Numbered from the stretch's first letter, positions 1 to 9,453 are shown. The stretch is 64,000 bases of DNA from Gordonia tangerina (GCF_021556435.1 NZ_JAKGCU010000006.1:124001-188000), one strand, 5' to 3'. The notes: generated by a model not told the origin, from the sequence alone. Numbers and translations are program-made.

Positions 1-972
1 TTCGTCCTTTCCGGCTATCTGCTGTTCTCGCCGTGGGTCGATGCGCTCGCAGGTCGGCGCGGCCAGCCGTCGGTGGGCCGCTACTTCTGGCATCGGGCGC
101 GACGCATTCTGCCGGCCTATTGGCTGACGGTTTTGGCGGTGTACGCGTTGTTCCTGGTGTACACACCGCCGGATGCCGCGCCCACCGGCACCGGCTGGTC
201 GGGGTTCGCCCGCAACATGACCCTGACGCAGGTGTACGGCCTTGGCCACCTGCATTCGGGCCTGACCCAGATGTGGAGTCTGGCCGCCGAAGTGGTGTTC
301 TATCTGGTGCTGCCCGTCATCGCCGGAGGTCTGACGCTGATCTGCCGGCACCGCTGGCGGCCGGATCTGCTGATCGTGGGACTGGTGGCGTTGATGTCGG
401 TCTCGCCGATCTGGTCGGTGGTCGTCGCCGGCAGCACCGATCTCAGCCCGACCGCGCGGTTGTGGGCGCCGGCCTTCTTCGGGTGGTTCGTCGCGGGAAT
501 GCTGCTGGCGGTGGTCGGCCGCCTCGTCTCGCGCTGGGACCCGACGATCTCGGTGGCGGTGGCTGTCGGGCCGTTCTTGCTGAGCGGCACCGCGATCGCG
601 GGTGAGCCGACCATCACCCCGACCACCGCGTCGGCGACGATCGTCAAACACCTCCTGTATGTGGTCGTCGCGGTCGGCGTGATCGGACCGCTGACGATCC
701 GGGGCGGTGACGGACGCGACTGGTGGGCGCGGCTGTGTGGCAGTCGACCGATGGTGTGGTTCGGCGAGATCTCCTATGAATTCTTCCTCGTTCACCTCGT
801 CGTACTGGAGGTGGTCATGGACCTGATCGGATGGCGGGTGTTCTCCGGTTCCACCGCGGTAGCCTTCCTGCTGACGTCGGCGATCAGCGTGCCCGTGGCC
901 TGGCTGTTGCGCCGCATCACCCGGCCGATCACGCACGCGCGCACGCCCGAGCCGCTCGTCGAGCGCGGGTAG
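1..972 (+). CDS. Acyltransferase family 3 membrane protein (OafA/YrhL-like), 5' end missing
   Basis: The frame is open from the first base, so the N-terminus lies outside the window; about 323 residues remain. The first visible residues, FVLSGYLLFSPW, are the signature that follows the first helix of acyltransferase-3 proteins, and RRILPAYW comes shortly after. About eight hydrophobic segments follow, then GEISYEFFLVH near the end, also typical of the family. Such enzymes move acyl groups from the cytoplasm onto sugars or lipids at the outer membrane face. The catalytic histidine of the family lies upstream of what is visible. The acceptor cannot be deduced. The family call is firm, the substrate unknown. 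Confidence 0.85.
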   Translation, partial: FVLSGYLLFSPWVDALAGRRGQPSVGRYFWHRARRILPAYWLTVLAVYALFLVYTPPDAAPTGTGWSGFARNMTLTQVYGLGHLHSGLTQMWSLAAEVVFYLVLPVIAGGLTLICRHRWRPDLLIVGLVALMSVSPIWSVVVAGSTDLSPTARLWAPAFFGWFVAGMLLAVVGRLVSRWDPTISVAVAVGPFLLSGTAIAGEPTITPTTASATIVKHLLYVVVAVGVIGPLTIRGGDGRDWWARLCGSRPMVWFGEISYEFFLVHLVVLEVVMDLIGWRVFSGSTAVAFLLTSAISVPVAWLLRRITRPITHARTPEPLVERG

Positions 973-1023
973 GATCGGCGGGACAGGACGGCGGATCCGG
1001 GTGGGAATCGAGGATTGACTGGA

Positions 1024-2265
1024 ATGGTCGACAACCGGCGTCCCGGCGTTCCTGCCGGGACCACGACAGATGACGAGTTGCGCACGTGGTGCGATCAATC
1101 GCGGGTACCGGGTGAACGCCCGGAGCTCACCGACACCGCAGCCACCCTGATCGCATCGGGCTTCCTCACCCCCGCCGGACGCGCCATCGTGGTGCGCCGG
1201 ATCTCTACCGGCCTGCCGTTGCCGGTGCTACCCGGCGGCTTCGGCGATCTGCGGAGACTGCAGCGGGCCATCGCCCAGGCCGAACAACAGTTGGACAACC
1301 CGATGGTGCCCGGCGTCGTGGCCGCCGTGATGCGCAACCGCATCAATGGTCTGCATCGCAAACGAGACGACGCCCGCAAACACATCGTGACGGCCAAAGG
1401 TGTGTTCGCCGGTGGGACCCGCGCCATCCGGCGGGAGCGACGCGAGAACGTCTACCTCGAGATCGAGGAGCGGGAGCGGTTGTTCGCGGGATTGTTGTGC
1501 ACTCCCACCCCCAACGTGCACACCTCGGGCTACATGCGCCGCGCCGGGACCGCTGCCTTCGACCGCTTGGCCGGTGTCGTCGGTCAGGTGGCGTCGAAGT
1601 CCGGATATCCGCAGGCCGGTGAGTGGGCAAGCCAGATCTTGGCCCCCGATCGCGAGGAACCGGCGCCGGCGGCGTCGGCGACCGCCGGTGCGGCGACGTT
1701 CGTCGACGGCTACGAGACGCTGCTGTTCGTGGCGGGGCACTTCTACGACCGGATCGTCGGCAACCCGGCCTGGCTGTCGGATCATTTCGAACTGCAGCGC
1801 ACCCAGGTGAACCTGCACGCGGAACTCGCCGAGATCGCCGCGGACGTCATCGCGCTGCGTGCGGTGCGCATCGATCTGGACCGGGCCAAGCGCAACGGGG
1901 GTTTCGACCAGTCCTTCGCCGAACACATCGACCGGCGGGAGAAGACGCTGCGCCCGGTGTGGACCGAACTGATCGACCGGGTGCAGGCGCTCGGCGATGT
2001 CGCCGCAGTCGTCGAGTCCGCGGCCGTCGAACTGCGGGTGCTCGCGGAGTACAACCGGACCACCACCATCGATGACCGGATCGGCGAACTCATCGCTCGC
2101 TCCGGTGACCGGGAGATGTCGGTGGACAACACCAAACGACTCACCGAGCAGGTGCGCAGCGGTGAAGAGCAGCTCCGCATCTATCGGGATGTGTTGCAAG
2201 GCAACATCGCTCGGCTCTCACCGGGTGCCGCGCACGAACTGCCGGCGCGCTACGAGCCGTCCTGA
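1024..2265 (+). CDS. Conserved hypothetical protein, 413 aa, helical
   Basis: I do not recognise this protein. It has no signal peptide and no membrane segment. The middle is rich in Arg, Glu and Gln and looks helical or coiled-coil (roughly residues 85-165), and the C-terminal half is again strongly alpha-helical. I chose ATG 1024, which has a GAGG about 10 bases upstream; an in-frame TTG at 1015 would add three residues. It starts 51 bases after the acyltransferase and could share its transcript. The last 16 bases overlap the convergent thioesterase gene. Codon use matches the neighbours, so it is a real gene, but no function can be given. Confidence 0.75.
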   Translation: MVDNRRPGVPAGTTTDDELRTWCDQSRVPGERPELTDTAATLIASGFLTPAGRAIVVRRISTGLPLPVLPGGFGDLRRLQRAIAQAEQQLDNPMVPGVVAAVMRNRINGLHRKRDDARKHIVTAKGVFAGGTRAIRRERRENVYLEIEERERLFAGLLCTPTPNVHTSGYMRRAGTAAFDRLAGVVGQVASKSGYPQAGEWASQILAPDREEPAPAASATAGAATFVDGYETLLFVAGHFYDRIVGNPAWLSDHFELQRTQVNLHAELAEIAADVIALRAVRIDLDRAKRNGGFDQSFAEHIDRREKTLRPVWTELIDRVQALGDVAAVVESAAVELRVLAEYNRTTTIDDRIGELIARSGDREMSVDNTKRLTEQVRSGEEQLRIYRDVLQGNIARLSPGAAHELPARYEPS

Positions 2266-2750
2266 GCCCGCATCCAGGATCGTAGGTATCCCTTCTCCGT
2301 GGGGCTCAGTCGGCGCAACGTGTGCGCCTCGGTGTCGACGACGGCCATCTGGGTGCTCGCCACGCACGCGGCCTTCGCCGTCTGGTCGTCGTCGGATGCC
2401 CGGATCTCGTAGCCGATGGTGAAGTCCACCGAACGATGGCCGGTGATCCACATGCCGACCTGCAATGGGGTGTCGTCGTGGCGCAGTTGGCGTTGATATC
2501 GGATCTCGACGTGCACGATCATCGCGCTCATGATCAGCGCGGCGACGTCGTCGTCGGACTCGGCGACACTCCTGGCCGCCATCAGCCATTCGATCCGTGC
2601 CTCTTCCATCAGCGTGACCATCCGGGCGTGATTGACGTGACCGAACGCGTCCATGTCCGACCAGCGCACCGGGACCCGCGCGACGAACGCGAAGCCGTCG
2701 GCATCGAGACCGGCGCCGGTCGCGGCGGCCGAATTGTGTGACTCGGGCAT
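2250..2750 (-). CDS. Acyl-CoA thioesterase, 4HBT hot-dog fold
   Basis: A 166-residue single-domain hot-dog protein. The motif VRWSDMDAFGHVNHARM (residues 28-44) is the 4-hydroxybenzoyl-CoA thioesterase signature with the catalytic aspartate in D-x-x-x-H-V-N. The segment RWxDxDxxGHVNN followed by E-E-A-R is usual for YbgC-like and mycobacterial single-domain thioesterases. It should hydrolyse acyl-CoA in the cytoplasm; the chain length preferred cannot be read. An AGGAG lies 7 bases before the ATG. Its 3' end overlaps the convergent hypothetical gene by 16 bases. Confidence 0.85.
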   Translation of the reverse strand: MPESHNSAAATGAGLDADGFAFVARVPVRWSDMDAFGHVNHARMVTLMEEARIEWLMAARSVAESDDDVAALIMSAMIVHVEIRYQRQLRHDDTPLQVGMWITGHRSVDFTIGYEIRASDDDQTAKAACVASTQMAVVDTEAHTLRRLSPTEKGYLRSWMRAQDGS

Positions 2751-2972
2751 CAGCGGTCTCCTGGTTGGTGATCCCCCGGAGCCTGCGCCCGGGGAATCTG
2801 CCGGCGTGCGCCGGCGCGACCTGCAGCATAGTGTCGGGGTTCCGGAAGGCGCCTACCGATCAGTACTCTGGTCGCAGGACGCCGCGGTTCGATGGGGAGC
2901 GCCGCGATCCGTAATTTTCGGACGACCCGCACGACGAAGTCGCGGGCGGCACGTCGTGTTGTGAGGGATGAC

Positions 2973-3953
2973 ATGCGGAAGTCGTATCGGTGGCCGGCGG
3001 TGGTCGCCGCCGTACTCATCGGAGTGCTCGCTGCGCCCGGGGTGGCGCACGCGGACACCAAGGTCGCCGAGATCTCGAAGTCGTCGAAGCTGAGCCCGCT
3101 GCGGACCGACATCTGGGTGGACTCCCCATCCATGGGCGGCAAGGTCAAGGTCTCGGTACTCACGCCGCAGTATTCGTCGGGGCCGCGTTCGACCGTCTAC
3201 CTGCTCGACGGGGCCGACGCCGGCGAGGACGTCAGCGATTGGATCACCAAGGGCAAGGCCGGCAAGTTCTTCGCCGACAAGAACGTCAATGTGGTGTTGC
3301 CGACCGGCGGCGCGGGCAGCTTTTACACCAACTGGGTGCAGCGTGACGCCGCCCTGGGCAAGCCGCAGTGGGAAACGTTTCTGACCAAGGAACTGCCCCC
3401 GCTGATCGACGACCGCTTCGACGGGACGGGCCGCAATGCGGTGGTCGGCCTCTCGATGGGCGGGCAGTCGGCGTTCACCCTGGCCATGCGCAACCCGAGC
3501 CTCTACAGCGGGATCGCCTCGCTGAGTGGCTGCCCGCCGGTGTCGGGGCCGGTGAACGAGAGCTACGTCCGCACCACCGTCGCCAAGAGTGGCGGTGACG
3601 CCACCAACATGTGGGGGCCGTTCGGCTCGGCGAACTGGGATGCGCACGATCCCAGCAAGCATCTCGACAAGCTCCGTGGCAAGGACATCTTCATCGCAGC
3701 GGGTTCCGGGGCGATCGGGCCCCGCGATCTCACCGCGCCCTACGATCCCGAAGATGGACCGCGTGAGGCGGTGACCGCCGCCGGATCGGCGCTCGAACTC
3801 GGCGCGTGGCGCTGCTCGTTGGAGTTCGCAGCGACGCTGCGCGCCAACAATGTGGCCTTCACCGACGGCTTCCGGCTGATCGGCACCCACAGCTGGATCT
3901 ATTGGGAGCAGGATCTTGCGAAGGCCTGGCCCACCATCTCTCGCGGCCTCTGA
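2973..3953 (+). CDS. Secreted antigen-85-type esterase / mycolyltransferase
   Basis: The protein is 326 aa with a signal peptide (RKS, a hydrophobic stretch, AHA cleavage near residue 27). It has the alpha/beta-hydrolase fold of the Ag85 family: GLSMGG with nucleophile S161, the LDGADA segment after the third strand, and THSW with the catalytic histidine near residue 306. The family transfers mycolic acids between trehalose mycolates and arabinogalactan outside the membrane, which implies a mycolate envelope. At about 300 mature residues it is a single catalytic domain without a C-terminal extension. ATG 2973 was chosen because of GAGGG just upstream and because only this start begins the signal peptide; the frame is open further upstream. 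It ends 25 bases from the convergent aminotransferase. Confidence 0.88.
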   Translation: MRKSYRWPAVVAAVLIGVLAAPGVAHADTKVAEISKSSKLSPLRTDIWVDSPSMGGKVKVSVLTPQYSSGPRSTVYLLDGADAGEDVSDWITKGKAGKFFADKNVNVVLPTGGAGSFYTNWVQRDAALGKPQWETFLTKELPPLIDDRFDGTGRNAVVGLSMGGQSAFTLAMRNPSLYSGIASLSGCPPVSGPVNESYVRTTVAKSGGDATNMWGPFGSANWDAHDPSKHLDKLRGKDIFIAAGSGAIGPRDLTAPYDPEDGPREAVTAAGSALELGAWRCSLEFAATLRANNVAFTDGFRLIGTHSWIYWEQDLAKAWPTISRGL

Positions 3954-3977
3954 TCAAAAAACCAAGGTGCGGCGACC

Positions 3978-5048
3978 TCAGGATTTCGTCCGCGCCGCCC
4001 ACTGCTCGGCGAAGCGCAGGAAGACGTCGTCCTCGGCCGGGTGGGTGACCGTGACCCGGACACCGTCGCCGGCGAACGGACGCACCACCACCCCTGCCTC
4101 GACGCAGGCCTGCGCGAACTCGATCGTGTCGTCGCCGAGGTTCAGCCACACGAAATTCGCCTGCGAATCGGGCACCCGATAGCCGAGATCGCGCAGTCGG
4201 CCACTCACCCGAGTGCGTTCGGCGACGACTGCGTCGGTGCGGGCCAGCAGTTCGTCCTTGGCGGCCAGCGAGGCCAGCGCAGCCTGCTGGGCGACGCTGT
4301 TGACCGAGAACGGGACGTGCGCCTTGCCGAGCGCGACGATCACCTCCGGGTCGGCGAGCGCATAGCCGACCCGCAACCCCGCCAGCCCATACGCCTTGGA
4401 GAACGTGCGTAACACCACCAGATTGCGGAACTCGCGCCGCAGTTCGAGGGCGTCATAAGCCTGCGACGGACCCAGCCGCAGGTATTCGAAGTACGCCTCG
4501 TCGAGCGCGACGATGATGTCCGACGGCACGGTACGCAGGAACTGACGCAAGGCGTCGGCCTCCACGACCGTTCCTGTGGGATTGTTCGGGTTGCACACGA
4601 AGATCAGCCGGGTGCGGTCGGTGATCGCGGCCGCCATCGCCGGCAGGTCGTAGGTGAGGTCCGACGTCAGCGGCACCTGCACGGGCGTCGCACCGGCGAC
4701 CCGGGTCGCCAACGGATAGGTCTCGAAGGAGCGCCAGCCGAACACCACCTCGTCGCCGGGTCCACTGGTGACGGTGATCAGGTTCTGGCACAGGATCACC
4801 GACCCGCATCCGACTTGGACCTCGGACTCGGTGACACCGAGCTTCTTGGCCAGGGCTGCGGTGAGCTCCACCATGCCGTTGTCGGGGTAGCGGTTGACGG
4901 CGGCCGCTGCCGCCCCGATGGCCTCGCGCACGCTGGGCAGTGGGCCCTCGGTGACTTCGTTGCTCGCCAGCTTCACCGCGCCGGGGAACGTCTTGCCGGG
5001 CACGTAGACGGGCAGGTCGGCAAGGTCTTCTCGGATACGCAAAGCCAC
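3978..5048 (-). CDS. pat: Histidinol-phosphate / aromatic amino acid aminotransferase
   Basis: A fold-type I PLP aminotransferase of 356 aa, the usual HisC length. Visible features are CNPNNPTG (152-159), LDEAYFEY with the PLP-contacting Asp and Tyr (182-189), TFSKAYG with PLP lysine K218, and RVGY after it. Its position beside tRNA-Ser and tRNA-Arg resembles M. tuberculosis hisC2 (Rv3772), which is why I use pat rather than hisC; the two activities cannot be separated by eye. The start is GTG 5048: TACATT lies 6 bases upstream, a leaderless arrangement. It would transaminate phenylpyruvate or hydroxyphenylpyruvate, or histidinol phosphate, in the cytoplasm. Confidence 0.85.
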   Translation of the reverse strand: MALRIREDLADLPVYVPGKTFPGAVKLASNEVTEGPLPSVREAIGAAAAAVNRYPDNGMVELTAALAKKLGVTESEVQVGCGSVILCQNLITVTSGPGDEVVFGWRSFETYPLATRVAGATPVQVPLTSDLTYDLPAMAAAITDRTRLIFVCNPNNPTGTVVEADALRQFLRTVPSDIIVALDEAYFEYLRLGPSQAYDALELRREFRNLVVLRTFSKAYGLAGLRVGYALADPEVIVALGKAHVPFSVNSVAQQAALASLAAKDELLARTDAVVAERTRVSGRLRDLGYRVPDSQANFVWLNLGDDTIEFAQACVEAGVVVRPFAGDGVRVTVTHPAEDDVFLRFAEQWAARTKS

Positions 5049-5107
5049 CCGTCAAATGTAGTTGTGTGGCCGTGGTCAGGTCGCAGCCGGTCGGCCGTAG
5101 TCGCGGT

Positions 5108-5137
5108 TTGCTTCGTGGCGCACAGTGTGTGTAACCT
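5108..5137 (+). promoter_or_regulatory. Probable promoter of tRNA-Ser(GCT)
   Basis: TTGCTT (5108-5113) and TAACCT (5132-5137) are separated by 18 bases and lie about 33 bases before the tRNA. They are a fair match to a primary sigma promoter. Read by eye only. Confidence 0.4.
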
Positions 5138-5169
5138 TTCGCTTCGGCAGTTCGAAAGGACTCCGCCAA

Positions 5170-5258
5170 GGAGGCGTGCCAGAGCGGCCGAATGGGACTC
5201 ACTGCTAATGAGTTGTCTCGCTAACACGGGACCGGAGGTTCAAATCCTCTCGCCTCCG
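5170..5258 (+). tRNA. tRNA-Ser(GCT)
   Basis: The acceptor stem GGAGGCG (5170-5176) pairs with CGCCTCC (5251-5257), with discriminator G5258. The anticodon loop CTGCTAA carries GCT at 5204-5206, a long variable arm follows as expected for a class II tRNA, and the T-arm contains GGTTCAAATCC. CCA is not encoded. Confidence 0.95.
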
Positions 5259-5303
5259 CCGACCTACGGTCACGCCGACCGTGGGAGTACAACTGAATAG
5301 CAC

Positions 5304-5376
5304 GCGCCCGTAGCTCAACGGATAGAGCATCTGACTACGGATCAGAAGGTTTGGGGTTCGAATCCCTACGGGCGCA
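5304..5376 (+). tRNA. tRNA-Arg(ACG)
   Basis: GCGCCCG (5304-5310) pairs with CGGGCGC (5369-5375), discriminator A5376. The anticodon loop CTACGGA has ACG at 5337-5339, and the T-arm contains GGTTCGAATCC. The A34 of this tRNA is the expected substrate of the TadA encoded at 10122-10604, which would make it inosine. Confidence 0.96.
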
Positions 5377-5378
5377 CT

Positions 5379-5425
5379 CGACACACGCCCCGTCACCATC
5401 AGGTGACGGGGCGTGTGTCGTTTTT
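5379..5425 (+). terminator. Intrinsic terminator after the tRNA pair
   Basis: A perfect 19-bp inverted repeat (5379-5397 with 5402-5420) closes a 4-base loop and is followed at once by TTTTT (5421-5425). This is a strong Rho-independent terminator for the tRNA transcript. Confidence 0.93.
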
Positions 5426-5555
5426 GCGGAACCGCTCGCTCGGGAACCTGTGCACATCCCGGATCGAATTACACACATGTGAGTAGATTCTGTGGACAAC
5501 TCAGACACAGCGGTCACCGCCGTTGTCGAACCTGTCAGGGCCTTACGATCACCGG

Positions 5556-5960
5556 GTGTCGAGTACCCCACGGATAATCGTTGTCAGCGGCGTCGTCATC
5601 CGGGACCGGCGTGGACACCTGCTCACCGTGCGCAAGCGGGGGACGTCGCGGTTCATGCTCCCCGGCGGAAAACCGGAGACATCGGAATCGGCGGTCGCAG
5701 CGGCGTCGCGCGAGTGCGAGGAGGAAGTGGGTCTCGTCATTCCGCCACACCGGTTGCGCTGCTGGGGGGAGTTCCGATCCGCGGCGGCCAACGAATCCGG
5801 ATTCGAGATCGAGGCAACAGTATTCGGCTACGACGGTGTCGTCGACGAACTCACGCCTTCCGCTGAGATCGCCGAGATCCGTTGGCTTGACGTCGAGGAC
5901 AGGCCGTTGCCCGAGGATCTCGCGCCGCTGCTGATCGACCATGTGATCCCGGCGCTCTGA
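5556..5960 (+). CDS. NUDIX hydrolase
   Basis: A 134-residue single NUDIX domain. The NUDIX box is complete: GKPETSE, seven residues, then RECEEEVGL, giving G-x5-E-x7-R-E-x-x-E-E-x-G-L with the metal-binding glutamates. Such enzymes hydrolyse nucleoside diphosphates linked to a second group, for example oxidised dNTPs (MutT/NUDT1 type) or ADP-ribose; the length fits the small MutT-like group. GTG 5556 was chosen because TACGAT ends 6 bases before it, a leaderless start; an upstream in-frame TTG at 5523 lies before this promoter. Substrate unknown. Confidence 0.85.
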   Translation: MSSTPRIIVVSGVVIRDRRGHLLTVRKRGTSRFMLPGGKPETSESAVAAASRECEEEVGLVIPPHRLRCWGEFRSAAANESGFEIEATVFGYDGVVDELTPSAEIAEIRWLDVEDRPLPEDLAPLLIDHVIPAL

Positions 5961-6086
5961 ACACCGGTTCGATCCGAGTGCGGAAACGGCACGGAAGAGT
6001 TTCGCAGGATTCACCGATCGCAAGCCCATCTCCGTTATCGTGACTCGCGAGATCGATGTCGTGACGTTCACCCGAAAGGTTCAGGC

Positions 6087-6878
6087 ATGAACTCGTCCTC
6101 ACCCGTCGCAAAATTGGCTGCGGAATTGTTCGGCACGTTCTGGTTGGTATTCGGCGGCTGTGGTTCAGCGATCTTCGCTGCCAAACAGATCGCGGAGGCC
6201 ACCGATGGCGGCGACAACTATCAAGTCGGCATCGGCTACCTCGGTGTCGCGCTCGCCTTCGGTCTGACCGTGGTCACCATGGCCTACGCGGTCGGCCACA
6301 TCTCCGGCGGACACTTCAATCCGGCGATCACCCTCGGCGCGGCGGTCGGCGGCCGGATCGCGTGGAAAGATCTGCCGGGCTACTGGATCGCGCAGGTGGT
6401 GGGTGGACTGCTCGCCGGGCTCCTGCTCCTCGTGATAGCAAGCGGCAAAGACGGATTCGACCGTATCGGCGGGATGGCCGCCAACGGGTACGGCGAGAAC
6501 TCGCCGGACGGGTACTCCCTGCTGGCGGTGCTCATCGCCGAAGTCCTGCTGACGGCGTTCTTCCTGCTCGTCGTGCTGGGTACCACCGGCGGCAAGGCGC
6601 CCAGCACGTTCGCCCCGCTGGCCATCGGCCTGTGCCTGACCCTGATCCACCTGATCTCGATCCCGATCAGCAACACGTCGGTGAATCCGGCGCGATCCAC
6701 GGCCGTGGCCTTCTTCAACGGAGACGGGGCGCCGGCCCAGCTGTGGCTGTTCTGGCTGGCGCCGTTGCTCGGCGGACTCATCGGCGGCCTGCTCTACCCG
6801 CTGCTGTTCGAGGACGGCAAGCTGAAATTCGGTGGGCAGGGAGCCGACCCGCAACGGGCCGAGGCGACGGCGCGGTAA
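6087..6878 (+). CDS. aqpZ: Aquaporin Z-type water channel
   Basis: The protein has 263 residues, six membrane helices and both NPA boxes: HFNPA (N78-P79-A80) and SVNPARS (N200-P201-A202). The selectivity filter reads H188, T197 and R203 at the spacing of E. coli AqpZ (H174, T183, R189), which points to water rather than glycerol as substrate. An acidic and glycine-rich loop after helix 1 (residues 38-47) is longer than in AqpZ. It stands alone between the NUDIX gene and the MmpS-like gene. Confidence 0.92.
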   Translation: MNSSSPVAKLAAELFGTFWLVFGGCGSAIFAAKQIAEATDGGDNYQVGIGYLGVALAFGLTVVTMAYAVGHISGGHFNPAITLGAAVGGRIAWKDLPGYWIAQVVGGLLAGLLLLVIASGKDGFDRIGGMAANGYGENSPDGYSLLAVLIAEVLLTAFFLLVVLGTTGGKAPSTFAPLAIGLCLTLIHLISIPISNTSVNPARSTAVAFFNGDGAPAQLWLFWLAPLLGGLIGGLLYPLLFEDGKLKFGGQGADPQRAEATAR

Positions 6879-7007
6879 GTCGATCAAGTGATCCGGGGGC
6901 CTGGGACGGTGGCGGCGGTGACATCCGGGCCGACGTAGTGTCGAAGAGTGGGCGTAGGAGCCCACGACCGGCGCAGTGCCGGTCGACGACACGACGGGAG
7001 GCCGACG

Positions 7008-7751
7008 ATGGGAGATCCCACCGGAACGCCGCCCCGGTCGACACCACCGCCAACGGATGATCTCTATCGGACACCGATCTACGGCCAGCTGTATCCGCCG
7101 CTCGGCTATGCCCCGGACGGCACACCGATGTTCGTTCCTGGCCAACCGGCCGGTGCATCCGGACAGGCATCCCACGGCGACTCACCGACGGGCACACCAC
7201 CCGGCGCACCTGACGATGGCGTACTCGCCGACGGGGCCCGGCCGTACGAGCGCGGCGAAGGAGTCGACGCCCCGCGCCGGCCGCCGTCGGATCGACGTCT
7301 CGTCGGTCTTGTGGCGCTCGTCGCGGTCGCAGCGCTCGGGCTGCTGGCCTTGACGGTCGGCCGCGCTGCGCTGCGTGGCGACGAACCCGTCACCCAACCG
7401 ACGTTGCCGATGGTGATCTCCGAACTACCCACTCAGCCGCCGACCGCAGCACCCGGCGCGCCCGGGGGGCCCGGTGATTCGGCGCGTACCGCGGGCAAGG
7501 AGGTCACCTACGAAGTGGCCGCCAGCTCGCCGAGCACGATCCTCTACGTCGACGATGTGGGTCTGCGTACGACGGTCGGGGCGTCGGCGGCCTGGACCGT
7601 CACTTTCACCGGCTCGGCCAATCCGCTCCGGGTGCTGGTGCTCGCCGGCGAGGGTGAAGCGCGATGCACGATCACCGTTGATGGCCGCGTGGTCGCCGAG
7701 GATCGGATCACCGCGCAGTCACCGCGCCGGACCGTTTCCTGCCGGGCCTGA
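7008..7751 (+). CDS. MmpS-like single-span membrane protein with proline-rich N-terminus
   Basis: The protein has 247 aa. Residues 1-95 are a Pro/Gly-rich cytoplasmic tail, about 98-120 form one hydrophobic helix, a Pro-rich linker follows, and residues 165-247 form a beta-rich outer domain with two cysteines (EARC and VSC). That domain begins VTYEV, continues with LYVDDVG and ends RCTITVDG...TVSC, the pattern of MmpS transport accessory proteins. MmpS proteins assist MmpL lipid exporters, but no mmpL is nearby. ATG 7008 has GGGAGG 6 bases upstream; the frame extends upstream but without a ribosome site. Fold assignment is by eye. Confidence 0.65.
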   Translation: MGDPTGTPPRSTPPPTDDLYRTPIYGQLYPPLGYAPDGTPMFVPGQPAGASGQASHGDSPTGTPPGAPDDGVLADGARPYERGEGVDAPRRPPSDRRLVGLVALVAVAALGLLALTVGRAALRGDEPVTQPTLPMVISELPTQPPTAAPGAPGGPGDSARTAGKEVTYEVAASSPSTILYVDDVGLRTTVGASAAWTVTFTGSANPLRVLVLAGEGEARCTITVDGRVVAEDRITAQSPRRTVSCRA

Positions 7752-7831
7752 GGTGAGCGTGGTCACCGATCAGGGGCGTCAGCCTGCCCATCGAGTGTGT
7801 ACGCCGGTGCCCAGGTCGCTACCGTAGATCC

Positions 7832-8455
7832 GTGAGTGCTTCGCAAACTGCTTCCGAGAACACCGCCGGGTCGGGCGGCTCGTCGACGGCGCCCGACCTC
7901 AAGACGATGGTCACCTGGCGCGGCGAGGGCGCTGACCGGCTCGAACAGGTGCGCCTGTTGGTCAACGGCGCCCGGATCAAGGCCTACGGCCGCATCATTG
8001 CCGCAGCCACCGACGCCCACGAGGCGTTCTCGGCGTCCTACGAACTCGTCACCAACGACAGCGGCGTCACCAAACGTCTGTCGCTGCATCTGGTGCGAGC
8101 GAGTGGCGAAACACAGATGGCGATCACCCGTGACGGTGAGCACAACTGGTTGGTCCAGACCACCGACGGCACGCAGCGCAGCGACTTCAATGGTGCCGAG
8201 GACATCGACCTCGCGTTGTCGCCGATGTTCAACGCCCTGCCGATCCGTCGTCATGGGCTGCACCGGGGCGGCAGCGAGATCGACGTTCCCGTGGTCTACC
8301 TGTATCTGCCCAGCGGAACAGTGGAGCCGGCCACCCTGCACTACACCCCGACCGCCGACGGGATCGACGTCGTGTCGCCGATCGTGACGTCGTCGCTGAC
8401 GGTGGACGACAATGGATTCGTTGTCGACTACGCGGGCCTGGCCACCCGGGTCTGA
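7832..8455 (+). CDS. Putative glycolipid-binding protein (PF06475 type)
   Basis: A soluble 207-aa beta-rich protein. After a Ser/Thr/Gly-rich start, WRGEGADRLEQVRL opens the domain, and the LALSPMFNALPIRRHGL segment and the VVYLYLP strand are characteristic of the 'putative glycolipid-binding' family. No signal peptide is visible. The start is GTG 7832, with TACCGT 6 bases before it (leaderless). Members are common in actinobacteria, but the ligand is not established to my knowledge. It converges with tyrA, with 8 bases between them. Confidence 0.75.
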   Translation: MSASQTASENTAGSGGSSTAPDLKTMVTWRGEGADRLEQVRLLVNGARIKAYGRIIAAATDAHEAFSASYELVTNDSGVTKRLSLHLVRASGETQMAITRDGEHNWLVQTTDGTQRSDFNGAEDIDLALSPMFNALPIRRHGLHRGGSEIDVPVVYLYLPSGTVEPATLHYTPTADGIDVVSPIVTSSLTVDDNGFVVDYAGLATRV

Positions 8456-8463
8456 CCCACGGC

Positions 8464-9453
8464 TCAACCCAGCCAGACGCGGGCCTGGTGCGCCTGGCGC
8501 CGTAGCTGCTGAGCCCAGCCCGGCTCGCCGACCTGTACCCCGGTGATCGGCACTGGTTCCGACCCGGCAATCGCTTCATAGGCCAGTCGGGATCGGTGGC
8601 CGTCGTCCACCAGGACCTCCACGGTGCCGTGATCGCGCAGCTCGTCGCGTGCGGCCAGCAGCCGGTCGATGGTCTCGCTGAGCACATTCAGCAGTGCTAT
8701 CCGGTTGGCCTCCAACATCGCCCGTTGCAGGCCCGGGGCCGTCGCGGCGACCCGCGTACCGTCGCGGAAGCTGCCCGCGGCCAGGCGTAGCGCCAGTTCG
8801 CTCTCGCCGGCACCCACCGCTGCGGTGGCCGCCGCGGTGAGATGGGGCAGATGGGAGATCGCCGCGACGGCCCGATCGTGCGCGTCGGGCGCGGCCGGCA
8901 CCACCAGAGCGCCGACCGCGCGGGCCAACGCCGCTACCGCCGACCAGTCGTTCGGATCGGTGCCGTCCTCGGTCGACACCATCCACATCGCATCACGGAA
9001 CAGATCCGGATCGGTCGCCGACCACCCGGATCGGCTGGTACCGGCCATCGGGTGCCCACCCACGTACCGCACACCCGGGGCGTGGCGGTCGACCGCGTCG
9101 GCGACCGCCCGCTTCACACTGATCACATCGGTCAACAGGCAGTTCGGCGCATGCGCGACCACCTCGGTGAGCAGCTCGTCGATCGTGGTGACGGGTGTCG
9201 CGAGCACCAGGACGGCGTCGTCGACCGCCGCGCGCTCGAGTGTGGACACCAGGTCGGTGGACGCATCGTGGCCCGACGCGACGGCGGCATCGACGGTCTC
9301 CGCCGAACGGTTGTACCCGAACACTCGATGTCCGTCGATCTGCAGTGCACGCATCAGGGAGCCCCCGATGAGTCCGAGTCCGAGAATGCAGATCGATCGG
9401 TTCGGTGCGGAGGGGGTGGCAGACGCGGCAGTCACCTCATCACATTCGCACAC
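8464..9453 (-). CDS. tyrA: Prephenate dehydrogenase
   Basis: A 329-aa protein that oxidatively decarboxylates prephenate to 4-hydroxyphenylpyruvate in tyrosine synthesis. The NAD-binding motif GLGLIGGS lies near residues 26-33, and GGHPMAGT, the hallmark prephenate-binding loop, is in the middle. The helical C-terminal domain is of normal length and no ACT domain is present. GTG 9453 gives the listed length; a GTG at 9435 is equally possible. It is divergent from the TadA partner, as in M. tuberculosis Rv3753c-Rv3754. Confidence 0.9.
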   Translation of the reverse strand: MCECDEVTAASATPSAPNRSICILGLGLIGGSLMRALQIDGHRVFGYNRSAETVDAAVASGHDASTDLVSTLERAAVDDAVLVLATPVTTIDELLTEVVAHAPNCLLTDVISVKRAVADAVDRHAPGVRYVGGHPMAGTSRSGWSATDPDLFRDAMWMVSTEDGTDPNDWSAVAALARAVGALVVPAAPDAHDRAVAAISHLPHLTAAATAAVGAGESELALRLAAGSFRDGTRVAATAPGLQRAMLEANRIALLNVLSETIDRLLAARDELRDHGTVEVLVDDGHRSRLAYEAIAGSEPVPITGVQVGEPGWAQQLRRQAHQARVWLG